Source: Clostridia bacterium
GTDB taxonomy: Bacteria; Bacillota; Clostridia; Oscillospirales; Acutalibacteraceae
Assembly (NCBI GenBank): GCA_017549285.1
Contig: JAFYVE010000025.1
Location: forward strand, 1 to 55,043
Length of the DNA: 55,043 nt
Direction of reading: 5' to 3'
Shown here piece after piece: positions 36,314 through 45,452 of the stretch. Numbering within the stretch: the stretch's first letter is position 1; each line of letters opens with the position of its first letter. Position numbers and translations under genes: made by a program. A model generated the notes under the pieces. That model worked only from the letters and a program-made list of their open reading frames with translations, was not told the origin of the DNA and did not search any database.

Positions 36314-36400
36314 ATGTTGATAAATTGAAATAAATAATCCGATGATGCTAATAATTATCATTACAAATGCAAAAAGTGATTCATAAGTAACATATTGCAC
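36302..36400 (-). CDS. Putative type I toxin, small hydrophobic holin-like peptide
   Basis: A 32-residue peptide is read from a GTG start with a GGGGG Shine-Dalgarno run 8 bp upstream. It begins MQYVTYESLFAF, continues with one membrane helix rich in Ile, Val and Phe (about 9-27) and ends in the basic tail YQHKKK. The TYES start, single helix and basic end fit the 'putative holin-like toxin' class of Firmicute type I systems. The leader can fold so that CCGCACCC pairs with GGGGGTGTCTGCGG, burying the ribosome site. It has its own consensus promoter, 68 bp upstream of the start, and faces an antisense RNA. Confidence 0.8.
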   Translation of the reverse strand: MQYVTYESLFAFVMIIISIIGLFISIYQHKKK

Positions 36401-36467
36401 CGCAGACACCCCCTTCCGAGGGTGCGGATTCAACCGCCTACCGTTAATGGTAACACCTTACTTAATT

Positions 36468-36496
36468 ATTATATATAGAATGTCGCAATTTGTCAA
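36468..36496 (-). promoter_or_regulatory. Promoter of the toxin mRNA
   Basis: On the minus strand TTGACA (36491-36496) and TATAAT (36468-36473) are spaced by exactly 17 bp. The predicted leader is about 60 nt and starts with AAGGTGTTACC, the same 11 bases found at the start of the antitoxin RNA. Confidence 0.9.
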
Positions 36497-36504
36497 CACA
36501 CACA

Positions 36505-36534
36505 AACACCACCACAGTTTCCTGTGGTGGTGTT
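36505..36534 (-). terminator. Terminator after purL
   Basis: A perfect 13-bp stem AACACCACCACAG/CTGTGGTGGTGTT with a 4-nt loop lies 14 bp after the purL stop. The minus-strand tail is TTTGTGTG, only moderately T-rich. It ends the purine operon and shields the toxin promoter from readthrough. Confidence 0.8.
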
Positions 36535-36547
36535 ATGTTATTTATGC

Positions 36548-39500
36548 TTATTTGAAATACTTGACAGCAGCATCAAACATGCCGATATTGAAGTCACCGT
36601 CAACATTCTTATAAAGACCGTGACCGATTCTTTCTGAATGACCCATCTTACCGAATACTCTGCCGTCGGGTGATGTGATACCTTCGATAGCGCATACGGA
36701 GTTGTTGGGATTGAAGTGAATATCTGCTGTGGGGTTGCCTGCAAGGTCAACATACTGTGTAGCAATCTGACCGTTTGCGGCAAGTTCCTTGACAAGTTCG
36801 TCTGAACAGAGGAATCTGCCTTCGCCGTGTGAAATGGGTACTGTGTAAACATCGCCCACATTTGTGTTCATAAGCCAGGGTGACTTATTTGAAGCAATTC
36901 TTGTTCTTACAAGTCTTGACTGATGTCTGCCGATTGTGTTGTAAGTAAGTGTGGGGCAGTTTTCATCTGTATCAATAATTTCACCGTAAGGTACAAGACC
37001 GAGCTTGATAAGAGCCTGGAAGCCGTTACAGATACCTGCCATAAGACCGTCACGGTTCTTGAGAAGTTCGTGAACCTGTTCTTTTACGGCGCCGTTACGG
37101 AAGAATGCTGTGATGAACTTACCTGAACCGTCGGGTTCGTCACCGCCTGAGAAACCGCCGGGAACGAAGATAATCTGTGACTGCTTTACTTTTTCTGCGA
37201 ATGCTTCAACAGATTCTGCAATAGCTTTTGCTGAAAGATTCTTGATAACGAAGATTTCGGGGTCTGCACCTGCAGTCATAAGAGCCTTTGCTGTGTCAAA
37301 TTCACAGTTTGTGCCGGGGAATACGGGAATAAGAACCTTCGGTCTTGCAACCTTGATTGCGGGAGCAACTCTTGATTCTGCATTGTATGAGAATGCTTCG
37401 ATTTCCTTTTCACCCTGCTCGATATTGCATGAGAAAATGGGTTCAAGCTTGTTTTCATAAATATCAAGAAGAGATGCAAGTTCGATTTCATCGTTGCCGT
37501 ACTTGATTGTTTCTTCAAGACATGTATGACCGAGAACTGCACCGATTTCATCTTCTGTTGTGAGTTCAAGAATGAATGAACCGTAGTTATAACCGAAGAT
37601 GTCATCAATTTCAAACTCTTCATTGTATTCAAAGCCGATACCGTTACCGAAGCACATCTTCATAACTGCTTCTGCAATACCGCCGTAAGTGGGAGTATAA
37701 CAAGCTGCAACCTTACCTGCTTTGATAAGTGCATAAACTTCATCGAAGAGTTTCTTTTCTGACTCAGCTGTGGGAAGTCCGTTTTCGTCATATTCGGGCT
37801 TGAGGATAACAACCTTATGACCTGCTGACTTGAATTCGGGAGAAACAACATCATTTACATTACCTGTTGTAACAGCAAATGAAACAAGTGTGGGAGGTAC
37901 ATCGATATCTTCAAATGTACCGCTCATTGAGTCCTTACCGCCGATTGATGCGATTTCATAATCCATCTGAGCCTTGAAAGCACCGAGAAGTGCTGAGAGA
38001 GGCTGTCCCCAACGTGCAGGATTCTTTTCGGGTTTGAGGAAGTATTCCTGGAATGTGAGGTAAACATCATTGAACTCGGCACCTGTTGCGATAAGCTTTG
38101 CAACTGATTCAACAACTGCAAGATATGCACCGTGATAGGGGCTCTTTTCCATTATAAAGGGATTGTAACCCCATGCCATGAATGAACATGTGTCTGTGTG
38201 TTTCTTTTCAACAGAAACTTTGTTTACCATTGCCTGAATGGGTGTGAGCTGATTCTTACCGCCGAAAGGCATAAGAACTGTACCGGCACCGATTGTTGAG
38301 TCAAATCTTTCTGAAAGACCTCTCTTTGAACAGATGTTGAGATCACCTGCAAGAGCCTTGTAGCCGTCTTTGAAGCCGGGAACAATCTTCTTTTCATAAG
38401 CCTTGGGATTTTCAGGCATAATATCGATGTGCTTTGCAGCACCGTTTGAGTTAAGGAATTCTCTTGAAAGGTCAACAATAACGTTGCCGTTCCAAGTCAT
38501 TGTAAGTCTGGGTTCTGCTTTTACCTTAGCAACAACAGTTGCTTCAAGGTTTTCGCTTGTTGCAAGTTCAACGAATCTTTCTACGTCTTTAGCTTCAACA
38601 ACAACAGCCATTCTTTCCTGAGATTCACTGATTGCAAGTTCTGTACCGTCAAGACCTTCGTACTTCTTGGGAACTGCGTTGAGGTCGATTTCAAGACCGT
38701 CTGCAAGTTCACCGATAGCAACCGATACACCGCCTGCACCGAAGTCATTACAACGCTTGATAAGTCTTGATGCTTCTGCATTTCTGAAAAGTCTCTGGAG
38801 CTTTCTTTCTTCGGGAGCATTACCCTTCTGAACTTCTGCACCGCAGCTTTCAAGTGATTCAAGTGTATGTGACTTTGATGAACCTGTTGCACCGCCACAA
38901 CCGTCACGGCCTGTTCTGCCGCCGAGAAGGATAACGATGTCACCGGGATCGGGACATTCACGTCTTACATTTTCTGCAGGAGCAGCTGCGATAACAGCAC
39001 CGATTTCCATTCTCTTTGCAACGTAACCGGGATGATAAAGTTCATCAACCTGACCTGTTGCAAGACCGATCTGGTTACCGTATGATGAATAACCTGCAGC
39101 AGCAGTTGTAACAATCTTTCTCTGAGGAAGTTTACCCTTCATTGTGTCCTGAACGGGAACAAGGGGGTCACCTGCACCTGTCACACGCATAGCTGCATAG
39201 ACATATGAACGGCCTGAAAGGGGGTCACGGATAGCACCGCCGATACAAGTTGCGGCACCACCGAAAGGCTCGATTTCTGTGGGATGGTTATGTGTTTCGT
39301 TCTTGAAGAGAAGAAGCCAATCCTGTTCTTCGCCTTCAACATTAACCTTGATTTTAACTGTACAAGCGTTGATTTCTTCTGATTCGTCGATTCTGGGAAG
39401 CTTGCCCTTTGCCTTGAGGTAACGTGTACCTACGGTTGCAATATCCATAAGATTTACGGGCTTTGTTCTGCCGAGTTCCTGTCTTACAGCAACATATTCA

Positions 39501-40240
39501 TCATAAGCTGACTGAAGAAGAGGATCATCAAACTTCACGCTGTCAATTGTTGTAAGGAATGTTGTATGACGGCAATGGTCTGACCAGTATGTGTCAATCA
39601 TTCTGATTTCAGTGATTGTGGGAGTCTTGTTCTCTGACTTGAAATAGTCCTGACAGAACTTGATATCGTCAGCATCCATAGCAAGTGCATAATTCTTTAC
39701 AAAGTTTGCAAGACCGTCTGCATCAAGGTCATTGAAACCGTGAAGAGTTTCAACAGTTTCGGGAACTGTATATTCAGCCTTGAGAGTATCGAACTTATCC
39801 ATTGTTGCCTCACGGCTTTCAACGGGGTTGATAACATACTTCTTGACTGCTTCAATTTCTGCATCAGTCATATCGCCCTGCATAACGTAAACTCTTGCAG
39901 TTCTTACAAGGGGTCTTTCGCCCTGAGAGATAATCTGGATACACTGTGCAGCTGAGTCAGCTCTCTGGTCAAACTGACCGGGAAGATATTCAACAGCAAA
40001 AACGATATCGCCATCGTTTGCTTCGAGTTCAGCAGTTACAGTGTCAAGCTGAGGCTCTGAGAAAACAGTACCTACGGAATAATCAAAAAGGTCTTTTTCG
40101 ATGTTTTCAACATCGTAACGGTTGAGAAGTCTGAGATCTTTAAGTGATGTGATCTGCAGAAGTGTATTGATTTCATTTTTAAGAGAGGTTGCTTCGTGAG
40201 CGAGTCCCTCTTTCTTTTCTACAAATATTCTGTATACCAT
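36548..40240 (-). CDS. purL: FGAM synthase PurL, large single-chain form
   Basis: PurL converts FGAR, glutamine and ATP to FGAM, the fourth purine step. The 1230-residue protein is the large fused form, with an N-terminal PurS-like part, linker, two PurM-like ATP-binding halves (TYWSDHCRHTTF at about 215 is the FGAM signature, FKNETHNHPTEIEPFGGA follows) and a C-terminal class I glutaminase with Cys1071 in GICNGFQ and the His-Glu pair in SHGEGRF. Many Firmicutes use separate PurS, PurQ and PurL. It is the last gene of the operon, 11 bp after purD. Confidence 0.97.
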   Translation of the reverse strand: MVYRIFVEKKEGLAHEATSLKNEINTLLQITSLKDLRLLNRYDVENIEKDLFDYSVGTVFSEPQLDTVTAELEANDGDIVFAVEYLPGQFDQRADSAAQCIQIISQGERPLVRTARVYVMQGDMTDAEIEAVKKYVINPVESREATMDKFDTLKAEYTVPETVETLHGFNDLDADGLANFVKNYALAMDADDIKFCQDYFKSENKTPTITEIRMIDTYWSDHCRHTTFLTTIDSVKFDDPLLQSAYDEYVAVRQELGRTKPVNLMDIATVGTRYLKAKGKLPRIDESEEINACTVKIKVNVEGEEQDWLLLFKNETHNHPTEIEPFGGAATCIGGAIRDPLSGRSYVYAAMRVTGAGDPLVPVQDTMKGKLPQRKIVTTAAAGYSSYGNQIGLATGQVDELYHPGYVAKRMEIGAVIAAAPAENVRRECPDPGDIVILLGGRTGRDGCGGATGSSKSHTLESLESCGAEVQKGNAPEERKLQRLFRNAEASRLIKRCNDFGAGGVSVAIGELADGLEIDLNAVPKKYEGLDGTELAISESQERMAVVVEAKDVERFVELATSENLEATVVAKVKAEPRLTMTWNGNVIVDLSREFLNSNGAAKHIDIMPENPKAYEKKIVPGFKDGYKALAGDLNICSKRGLSERFDSTIGAGTVLMPFGGKNQLTPIQAMVNKVSVEKKHTDTCSFMAWGYNPFIMEKSPYHGAYLAVVESVAKLIATGAEFNDVYLTFQEYFLKPEKNPARWGQPLSALLGAFKAQMDYEIASIGGKDSMSGTFEDIDVPPTLVSFAVTTGNVNDVVSPEFKSAGHKVVILKPEYDENGLPTAESEKKLFDEVYALIKAGKVAACYTPTYGGIAEAVMKMCFGNGIGFEYNEEFEIDDIFGYNYGSFILELTTEDEIGAVLGHTCLEETIKYGNDEIELASLLDIYENKLEPIFSCNIEQGEKEIEAFSYNAESRVAPAIKVARPKVLIPVFPGTNCEFDTAKALMTAGADPEIFVIKNLSAKAIAESVEAFAEKVKQSQIIFVPGGFSGGDEPDGSGKFITAFFRNGAVKEQVHELLKNRDGLMAGICNGFQALIKLGLVPYGEIIDTDENCPTLTYNTIGRHQSRLVRTRIASNKSPWLMNTNVGDVYTVPISHGEGRFLCSDELVKELAANGQIATQYVDLAGNPTADIHFNPNNSVCAIEGITSPDGRVFGKMGHSERIGHGLYKNVDGDFNIGMFDAAVKYFK

Positions 40241-40251
40241 ATTAATCCACC

Positions 40252-41514
40252 TTACTTAGCATTGAGTGCTTTTGCACCGATGTCCTTACGGTAATATGCA
40301 TTGCCGAAATGCACTTTTGTTACTTCGTTATATGATTTATCGATAGCTTCCTTAAGTGTGGGAGCAGTACAGGTAACACCGAGCACTCTGCCACCGTTTG
40401 TAAGAAGTTTTCCGTCTTTAAGTACGGCACCTGCAACAAAAAGTTCACCGTTCATATCGTCATCAACAGTTATTTCATAGCCTTTTTCGTACTTTGAGGG
40501 ATAACCGTCTGATGCCATAATAACACAGCAAGCATTTTCATCCTTGAACTTAACATCAATTTCAGAGAGTCTTTCGTCAGCAACAGCTTCGAAAATCTCA
40601 AAAAGGTCAGTTTCAAGAAGAGGAAGAACAACCTGAGTTTCGGGGTCACCGAAACGGCAGTTATACTCAATAACCTTTGTGCCGTTAGGTGTAATCATAA
40701 GACCGAAGTAAAGACAGCCTTTGAATGTTCTGCCTTCTGCGTTCATAGCATTCATTGTGGGGATGAAAATCTTTTCCATACATTCAGCTGCAACTGCATC
40801 TGTATAATAGGGATTGGGAGCAACAGTACCCATACCGCCCGTATTGAGACCTTCATCATTGTCCTTTGCTCTCTTGTGGTCCATTGATGAAACCATGGGA
40901 ACAACAACCTTACCGTCTGTGAAAGAAAGAACGGAAACTTCGGGACCTGTAAGAAATTCTTCGATAACGATGTTGCTTCCGCTTTCACCGAAGACCTTAT
41001 CTTCCATCATTTCTTTAACAGCCTTTTTTGCATCTTCTCTTGTTTCTGCGATTATAACACCCTTACCGAGTGCAAGACCGTCAGCCTTAATAACTGTGGG
41101 GATGGGAGCTGTTTCAAGATATTCAAGAGCCTTATCCATATCAGAGAATACTTCATATTCCGCTGTGGGAATACCGTATTTCTTCATAAGATTCTTTGAG
41201 AAAACCTTACTGCCTTCGATAATAGCAGCATTCTTGCGAGGTCCGAAACACTTGATGCCGATTTCGTTAAGAGCATCAACTGCACCGAGTACAAGGGGAT
41301 CATCGGGAGCAACAACAGCAAAATCAATATCATTGTTCTTTGCAAAATCAACGATACCTGCGATATCTGTTGCACCGACATTCACACATTCGGCATCAGC
41401 AGCAATACCGCCGTTGCCGGGAAGTGCATATATCTTTTCAATATCTTTATTTTCTTTGAGTTTTTTGATGATAGCGTGTTCTCTTCCGCCACCACCGACT
41501 ACCATAATTTTCAT
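40252..41514 (-). CDS. purD: Phosphoribosylamine--glycine ligase PurD
   Basis: PurD makes GAR from phosphoribosylamine and glycine. The 420-residue ATP-grasp enzyme starts VVGGGGREHAI, has the ATP-grasp lysine and KADGLALGKGV, GCLYFGLM and NCRFGDPETQ signatures. A repeat-containing 123-bp gap separates it from the preceding transformylase gene. Confidence 0.97.
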   Translation of the reverse strand: MKIMVVGGGGREHAIIKKLKENKDIEKIYALPGNGGIAADAECVNVGATDIAGIVDFAKNNDIDFAVVAPDDPLVLGAVDALNEIGIKCFGPRKNAAIIEGSKVFSKNLMKKYGIPTAEYEVFSDMDKALEYLETAPIPTVIKADGLALGKGVIIAETREDAKKAVKEMMEDKVFGESGSNIVIEEFLTGPEVSVLSFTDGKVVVPMVSSMDHKRAKDNDEGLNTGGMGTVAPNPYYTDAVAAECMEKIFIPTMNAMNAEGRTFKGCLYFGLMITPNGTKVIEYNCRFGDPETQVVLPLLETDLFEIFEAVADERLSEIDVKFKDENACCVIMASDGYPSKYEKGYEITVDDDMNGELFVAGAVLKDGKLLTNGGRVLGVTCTAPTLKEAIDKSYNEVTKVHFGNAYYRKDIGAKALNAK

Positions 41515-41542
41515 AAAATCAACCTTTCATCATTTTTTATCA

Positions 41543-41617
41543 GTTAGGAGTGAGGAGTTAGGAGTGAGAAGTGTCGGAAGGGCTTCGCCCTTACCCCGAT
41601 TATAAATATTCACTCCT
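41543..41617. repeat. Short intergenic repeat cluster within the pur operon
   Basis: GTTAGGAGTGAG occurs twice with a 14-bp period (41543-41554 and 41557-41568). A hairpin AAGGGC-TTC-GCCCTT (41578-41592) follows. TCACTCCT at 41610-41617 is the inverse of part of the direct repeat, so the whole unit can fold back. It lies between two purine genes that are transcribed through it. It looks like a small palindromic intergenic repeat unit. Confidence 0.6.
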
Positions 41618-41637
41618 GATTTCATTCTTAATTGATA

Positions 41638-42822
41638 TTAATGATGGAACAAACGCATACCTGTGAAGCACATTGCAATGCCGTACTTATCACAGGTTTC
41701 GATAACCTGGTCATCTCTGATTGAGCCGCCGGGTTCAGCGATATAAGAAACGCCGCTTCTTCTTGCTCTTTCGATATTGTCACCGAAGGGGAAGAATGCG
41801 TCTGAGCCGAGTGCAACACCTGCGATTGAATCAAGGTAAGCTCTCTTTTCAGCCTTTGTGAATTCAGCGGGCTGTTCTGTGAAATAAAGCTGCCAGTTAC
41901 CGTCTGCAAGAACATCTTCACTGTCATCAGAAATGTAAACATCAATGCAGTTATCTCTGTCGGGTCTGCCGAGTTCAGCCTTGAAAGGAAGATTCAGAAC
42001 CTTTTCGTGCTGACGGAGATGCCAGTTGTCTGCTTTCTGACCTGCAAGTCTTGTACAATGGATTCTTGACTGCTGACCTGCACCTACACCGATAGCCTGT
42101 CCCTGATATGCATAGCATACTGAGTTTGACTGTGTATATTTAAGAGTGATAAGAGAAATGATAAGATCTCTCTTTGCTTCTTCGGGAATATCCTTATTTT
42201 CTGTAACAACCTTTGTAAGAAGCTCGTTGTCAATCTTGAAATTGTTTCTGCCCTGCTCGAAAGTAATGCCGTAAACCTGCTTTACTTCCTGCTCCATGGG
42301 TACATAGTTTTCATCAATCTTAACGATGTTGTAGTTACCCTTTCTCTTCTGCTTGAGAATTTCAAGTGCTTCGGGCTCATAACCGGGAGCGATAACGCCG
42401 TCTGAAACTTCTCTCTTGATAAGAAGAGCTGTTGTAACGTCACATACATCTGAAAGAGCAATCCAGTCACCGAATGATGACATTCTGTCTGTACCTCTTG
42501 CTCTCGCATATGCACAAGCGAGGGGTGACTCGTCAAGACCTTCGATATCGTCAACAAAACAAGCCTTTTTGAGATTTTCTGAAAGAGGTGTGCCGACTGC
42601 AGCTGATGTGGGGCTTACGTGCTTGAAAGATGTTGCACAGGGCATACCTGTTGCAGCTTTAAGCTCCTTTACAAGCTGCCATGAATTGAATGCATCAAGG
42701 AAATTGATGTATCCGGGTCTGCCGCAAAGGATTTCGATGGGAAGTTCACTTCCGTCTGTCATATAAATCTTTGCAGGCTTCTGATTGGGGTTACAACCGT
42801 ATTTAAGTTCAAATTCTTTCAT
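41638..42822 (-). CDS. purH: Stand-alone AICAR transformylase (PurH-type domain)
   Basis: This 394-residue protein corresponds to only the formyltransferase part of PurH and would convert AICAR (ZMP) with 10-formyl-THF to FAICAR. SFKHVSPTSAAVG carries the conserved Lys-His pair, and SDAFFPFGDNIERA and YIAEPGGSIRDDQVI are typical of the transformylase domain. The usual N-terminal MGS-like cyclohydrolase domain is missing, and the next gene upstream supplies that step as PurO. The closing CFTGMRLFHH is typical of PurH C termini. Confidence 0.92.
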   Translation of the reverse strand: MKEFELKYGCNPNQKPAKIYMTDGSELPIEILCGRPGYINFLDAFNSWQLVKELKAATGMPCATSFKHVSPTSAAVGTPLSENLKKACFVDDIEGLDESPLACAYARARGTDRMSSFGDWIALSDVCDVTTALLIKREVSDGVIAPGYEPEALEILKQKRKGNYNIVKIDENYVPMEQEVKQVYGITFEQGRNNFKIDNELLTKVVTENKDIPEEAKRDLIISLITLKYTQSNSVCYAYQGQAIGVGAGQQSRIHCTRLAGQKADNWHLRQHEKVLNLPFKAELGRPDRDNCIDVYISDDSEDVLADGNWQLYFTEQPAEFTKAEKRAYLDSIAGVALGSDAFFPFGDNIERARRSGVSYIAEPGGSIRDDQVIETCDKYGIAMCFTGMRLFHH

Positions 42823-42836
42823 AATACCCTCCTGAA

Positions 42837-43553
42837 TTACTTGTTTTTATTAACGATTCTGGTTTCTGTTTCGCCTGATTCAATATCAATGTATCTTACG
42901 AAAAGTGAAACCTTGTTGTCTTCATTAAGATTTGTCCAGATAAGGTCTGTAAGCTCATCAATACCGACATCGGGAAGTTCAAGTGTCTTGGGCTCACCTT
43001 CAAATGAGGGAAGAGGATTGCCGTCACAGTTATATGTGTGAATGAACTTTGCCTTGCCGGGAATGGGGTTTGAATAAGCATAAGTGAATCTTTCACAAGA
43101 TGAATCGTCGCCCTCTGCACTCTTGAGAATTGACATTGCATAGTTCATGCCGTCAGCTTCAAGACGGATGATACCTGAAATTCTGGGAGTGAAGTTGGGG
43201 GCATCGTCTTCAAACTCTCTTGTGCGAAGAGCCTGTTCAAATGTCATCTGCTTGTCCATAAGATCATAGATAGTATCTGTCTGGTCACCGTTTGTAACAA
43301 TTGTCTTGTTACCGAGAACTCTTACGGGATAGTAGATGATAAGATGGGGGTCTGTCATCTTTGATTCATCGAATGCCTTTGTTCTCATTGCGTCACCTTC
43401 TGCAACGAATACACGGTTACGGCTGTTTTCGCTTCTGCCCATAATGAAATAAGCAGTTACAGCCTTTTTGCTGTCGGCACTTTTGCCGATTATGATACCT
43501 CTGCCGTGATAAGCAAGAGAATTGAGTTCATTAGCAATAGTTGAAACTTTCAT
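42837..43553 (-). CDS. purO: Archaeal-type IMP cyclohydrolase PurO
   Basis: The 238-residue protein matches the PurO-type IMP cyclohydrolase family (first described in methanogens), which closes FAICAR to IMP. Visible hallmarks are LAYHGRGIIIGKS, YFIMGRSENSRNRVF and RISGIIRLEADG. It lies 14 bp upstream of the stand-alone AICAR transformylase, so the two replace a bifunctional PurH. The best ribosome site (AAAGGA) sits about 12 bp before the ATG, with a three-codon start-stop (ATG AAG TAA) between. I keep the ATG at 43553 as the start. Confidence 0.88.
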   Translation of the reverse strand: MKVSTIANELNSLAYHGRGIIIGKSADSKKAVTAYFIMGRSENSRNRVFVAEGDAMRTKAFDESKMTDPHLIIYYPVRVLGNKTIVTNGDQTDTIYDLMDKQMTFEQALRTREFEDDAPNFTPRISGIIRLEADGMNYAMSILKSAEGDDSSCERFTYAYSNPIPGKAKFIHTYNCDGNPLPSFEGEPKTLELPDVGIDELTDLIWTNLNEDNKVSLFVRYIDIESGETETRIVNKNK

Positions 43554-43682
43554 TTACTTCATAATTCCTTTCTGAATATATGTTGAAGTTTAGAAGGAAA
43601 TCGTTCACAGTGCATTTTGAAGTGAGTGGTGCTGTACAAAGGTACTGCCCCGAACGAAAAATTGTGCTGTGGGCGATTTAAT

Positions 43683-44324
43683 TCAAACTTTACTCTCCTT
43701 TATAAAAACTACATTATTTTTCACTTCAAGTTTATCTTCACAGAAGAGTTTTACGGCTTCGGGAAGAATTTTCCATTCTGCTTCTTCCATAATTCTCTTC
43801 TGGAGTGTTTCGGGAGTGTCACCCTGCTTCACTTCAACTGCTTTCTGCATAATAATGGGACCTGCATCACATTCGGGAGTTACGAAATGAACTGTTGCAC
43901 CTGAAACCTTGACACCTTTTGCAAGGGCAGCTTCGTGAACGTAAAGTCCGTAATAACCTTTACCGCAGAATGACGGGATAAGTGCGGGATGAATATTGAT
44001 TATGGCATTGGGATAAGCCTCATAAACCTGCTCATCAATGATTGTCAGGAAACCTGCAAGAACAACAAGGTCGATATCTGCATTTTTAAGAGTTTCAACA
44101 AGTGCCTTTGAATAACCGGCAATGCTTTCATAATCTTTTCTGCAAAGAACTGCCTGATCAATACCGTTGTTTGCAGCTCTTTCGAGTGCATAGACACCGG
44201 GCTTTGATGCCACGACGAGAGTTATTTTACTCTCACCGAACATACCCTGTTTTTCACAGTCGATAAGGCTCTGAAGATTTGTGCCGCCGCCTGAAACAAG
44301 AACGGCAATGTTCTTCTTACTCAA
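43683..44324 (-). CDS. purN: GAR formyltransferase PurN
   Basis: PurN formylates GAR with 10-formyl-THF. The core has [14 protein letters not shown] near the start, [10 protein letters not shown] with the catalytic Asn and His, and the Asp in [12 protein letters not shown] place the start at TTG 44324 (213 residues), with AAGGTG 6 bp upstream and an 8-bp overlap with the purM stop. An in-frame ATG at 44414 would add 30 residues overlapping purM with no homology to PurN. The start implies coupling to purM. Confidence 0.9.
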   Translation of the reverse strand: MSKKNIAVLVSGGGTNLQSLIDCEKQGMFGESKITLVVASKPGVYALERAANNGIDQAVLCRKDYESIAGYSKALVETLKNADIDLVVLAGFLTIIDEQVYEAYPNAIINIHPALIPSFCGKGYYGLYVHEAALAKGVKVSGATVHFVTPECDAGPIIMQKAVEVKQGDTPETLQKRIMEEAEWKILPEAVKLFCEDKLEVKNNVVFIKESKV

Positions 44325-45354
44325 TGATAACACCTTCTTCAGACTTGACAACTTCACCGATGATGTAAGCATCTTCACCGTTTGCCTTGAGGACTTCAAT
44401 TGCCTTGTCTGCATCTTCCTTAGCTACGATAACGCTCATACCGACACCCATGTTGTATGTGTTGAACATATCTCTTTCGGGGATGTTACCTTCTTTTGCG
44501 ATAAGGTCGAAGATGGGAAGAATCTTGATGTCTGACTTCTTGATTTTTGCACCGAGACCTGTGGGGATCGTTCTGGGAATATTCTCATAGAAACCGCCGC
44601 CTGTGATATGTGAAACACCCTTGACTTTAACTTCTTCAAAGAGAGCAAGCATGGGTTTTACATAAATCTTTGTGGGAGTGAGAAGAGTTTCACCGACTGA
44701 CTTGCCGCCGAGTTCTTCACGGGGAGTCTTGATGTCTGCATTTTCAACATCGAAAACTTTTCTTACAAGTGAGAAACCGTTTGAATGAACACCGCTTGAG
44801 GGAAGAGCAATGATAACGTCGCCTTCTGCGATTGATTTTGTGTCAACAATCTTGTCTTTGTCAACAACACCTACAGAGAAACCTGCAAGGTCGTATTCAT
44901 CGATGGGATAGAAACCGGGCATTTCTGCTGTTTCACCGCCGATAAGAGAAGCGCCTGACTGAACACAGCCTTCTGCAACACCTGCAACGATGTCTGCAAT
45001 TCTTTCGGGAACGTTCTTGCCGCATGCGATGTAGTCAAGGAAAAGAAGGGGTTTTGCACCGCAGCAGATAATATCGTTAACGCACATTGCAACACAGTCA
45101 ATACCTACTGTATCGTGCTTGTCCATAATGAATGCAAGCTTGAGCTTTGTGCCGACACCGTCTGTACCGCCTACAAGAACGGGCTTTGTGATGCCTTCAA
45201 GGTCAAGACTGAACAGACCGCCGAAACCGCCGATATCGGAAACTTCGTTACCTGTCATTGTTCTTGCGATGTGCTGTTTCATAAGTTCAACAGCCTTGTA
45301 GCCGGCAGTAATATCTACGCCTGCTTCTTTGTAACTTTCACTGAAACTTTTCAT
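44317..45354 (-). CDS. purM: AIR synthase PurM
   Basis: PurM closes FGAM to AIR. The 345-residue protein starts [16 protein letters not shown] and has [33 protein letters not shown] and the [10 protein letters not shown] loop, all characteristic. It is separated from purE by about 100 bp that hold a terminator-like hairpin, so its level may be lower than that of purE. Confidence 0.97.
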   Translation of the reverse strand: MKSFSESYKEAGVDITAGYKAVELMKQHIARTMTGNEVSDIGGFGGLFSLDLEGITKPVLVGGTDGVGTKLKLAFIMDKHDTVGIDCVAMCVNDIICCGAKPLLFLDYIACGKNVPERIADIVAGVAEGCVQSGASLIGGETAEMPGFYPIDEYDLAGFSVGVVDKDKIVDTKSIAEGDVIIALPSSGVHSNGFSLVRKVFDVENADIKTPREELGGKSVGETLLTPTKIYVKPMLALFEEVKVKGVSHITGGGFYENIPRTIPTGLGAKIKKSDIKILPIFDLIAKEGNIPERDMFNTYNMGVGMSVIVAKEDADKAIEVLKANGEDAYIIGEVVKSEEGVIIE

Positions 45355-45410
45355 TGTTTGTTCCTCCTGTATTGAGAATTTTGAAATAATTTTACTATTT
45401 TAAAAAAGCG

Positions 45411-45439
45411 AAAAACGGGGCGAAGGTATCCCTCGTCCC
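45411..45439 (-). terminator. Terminator-like hairpin between purE and purM
   Basis: On the minus strand GGGACGAGGG and CCTTCGCCCC pair with one mismatch around a 3-nt loop (45417-45439), followed by GTTTTT. It probably attenuates transcription into the rest of the pur operon. Confidence 0.65.
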
Positions 45440-45452
45440 TATTTTGCATAAT

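Noticed and set aside
40814-41605. 263-codon open frame on the plus strand opposite purD
   Set aside because: It is antisense to a clear PurD, has no ribosome site and shows low-complexity Ser/Pro/Leu composition typical of a shadow frame. Other frames antisense to ftsZ, murA, proS and purL were dropped for the same reason.
44325-44414. N-terminal extension of PurN to the ATG at 44414
   Set aside because: The extra 30 residues overlap purM, do not resemble PurN and lack a ribosome site, whereas TTG 44324 has AAGGTG 6 bp upstream.
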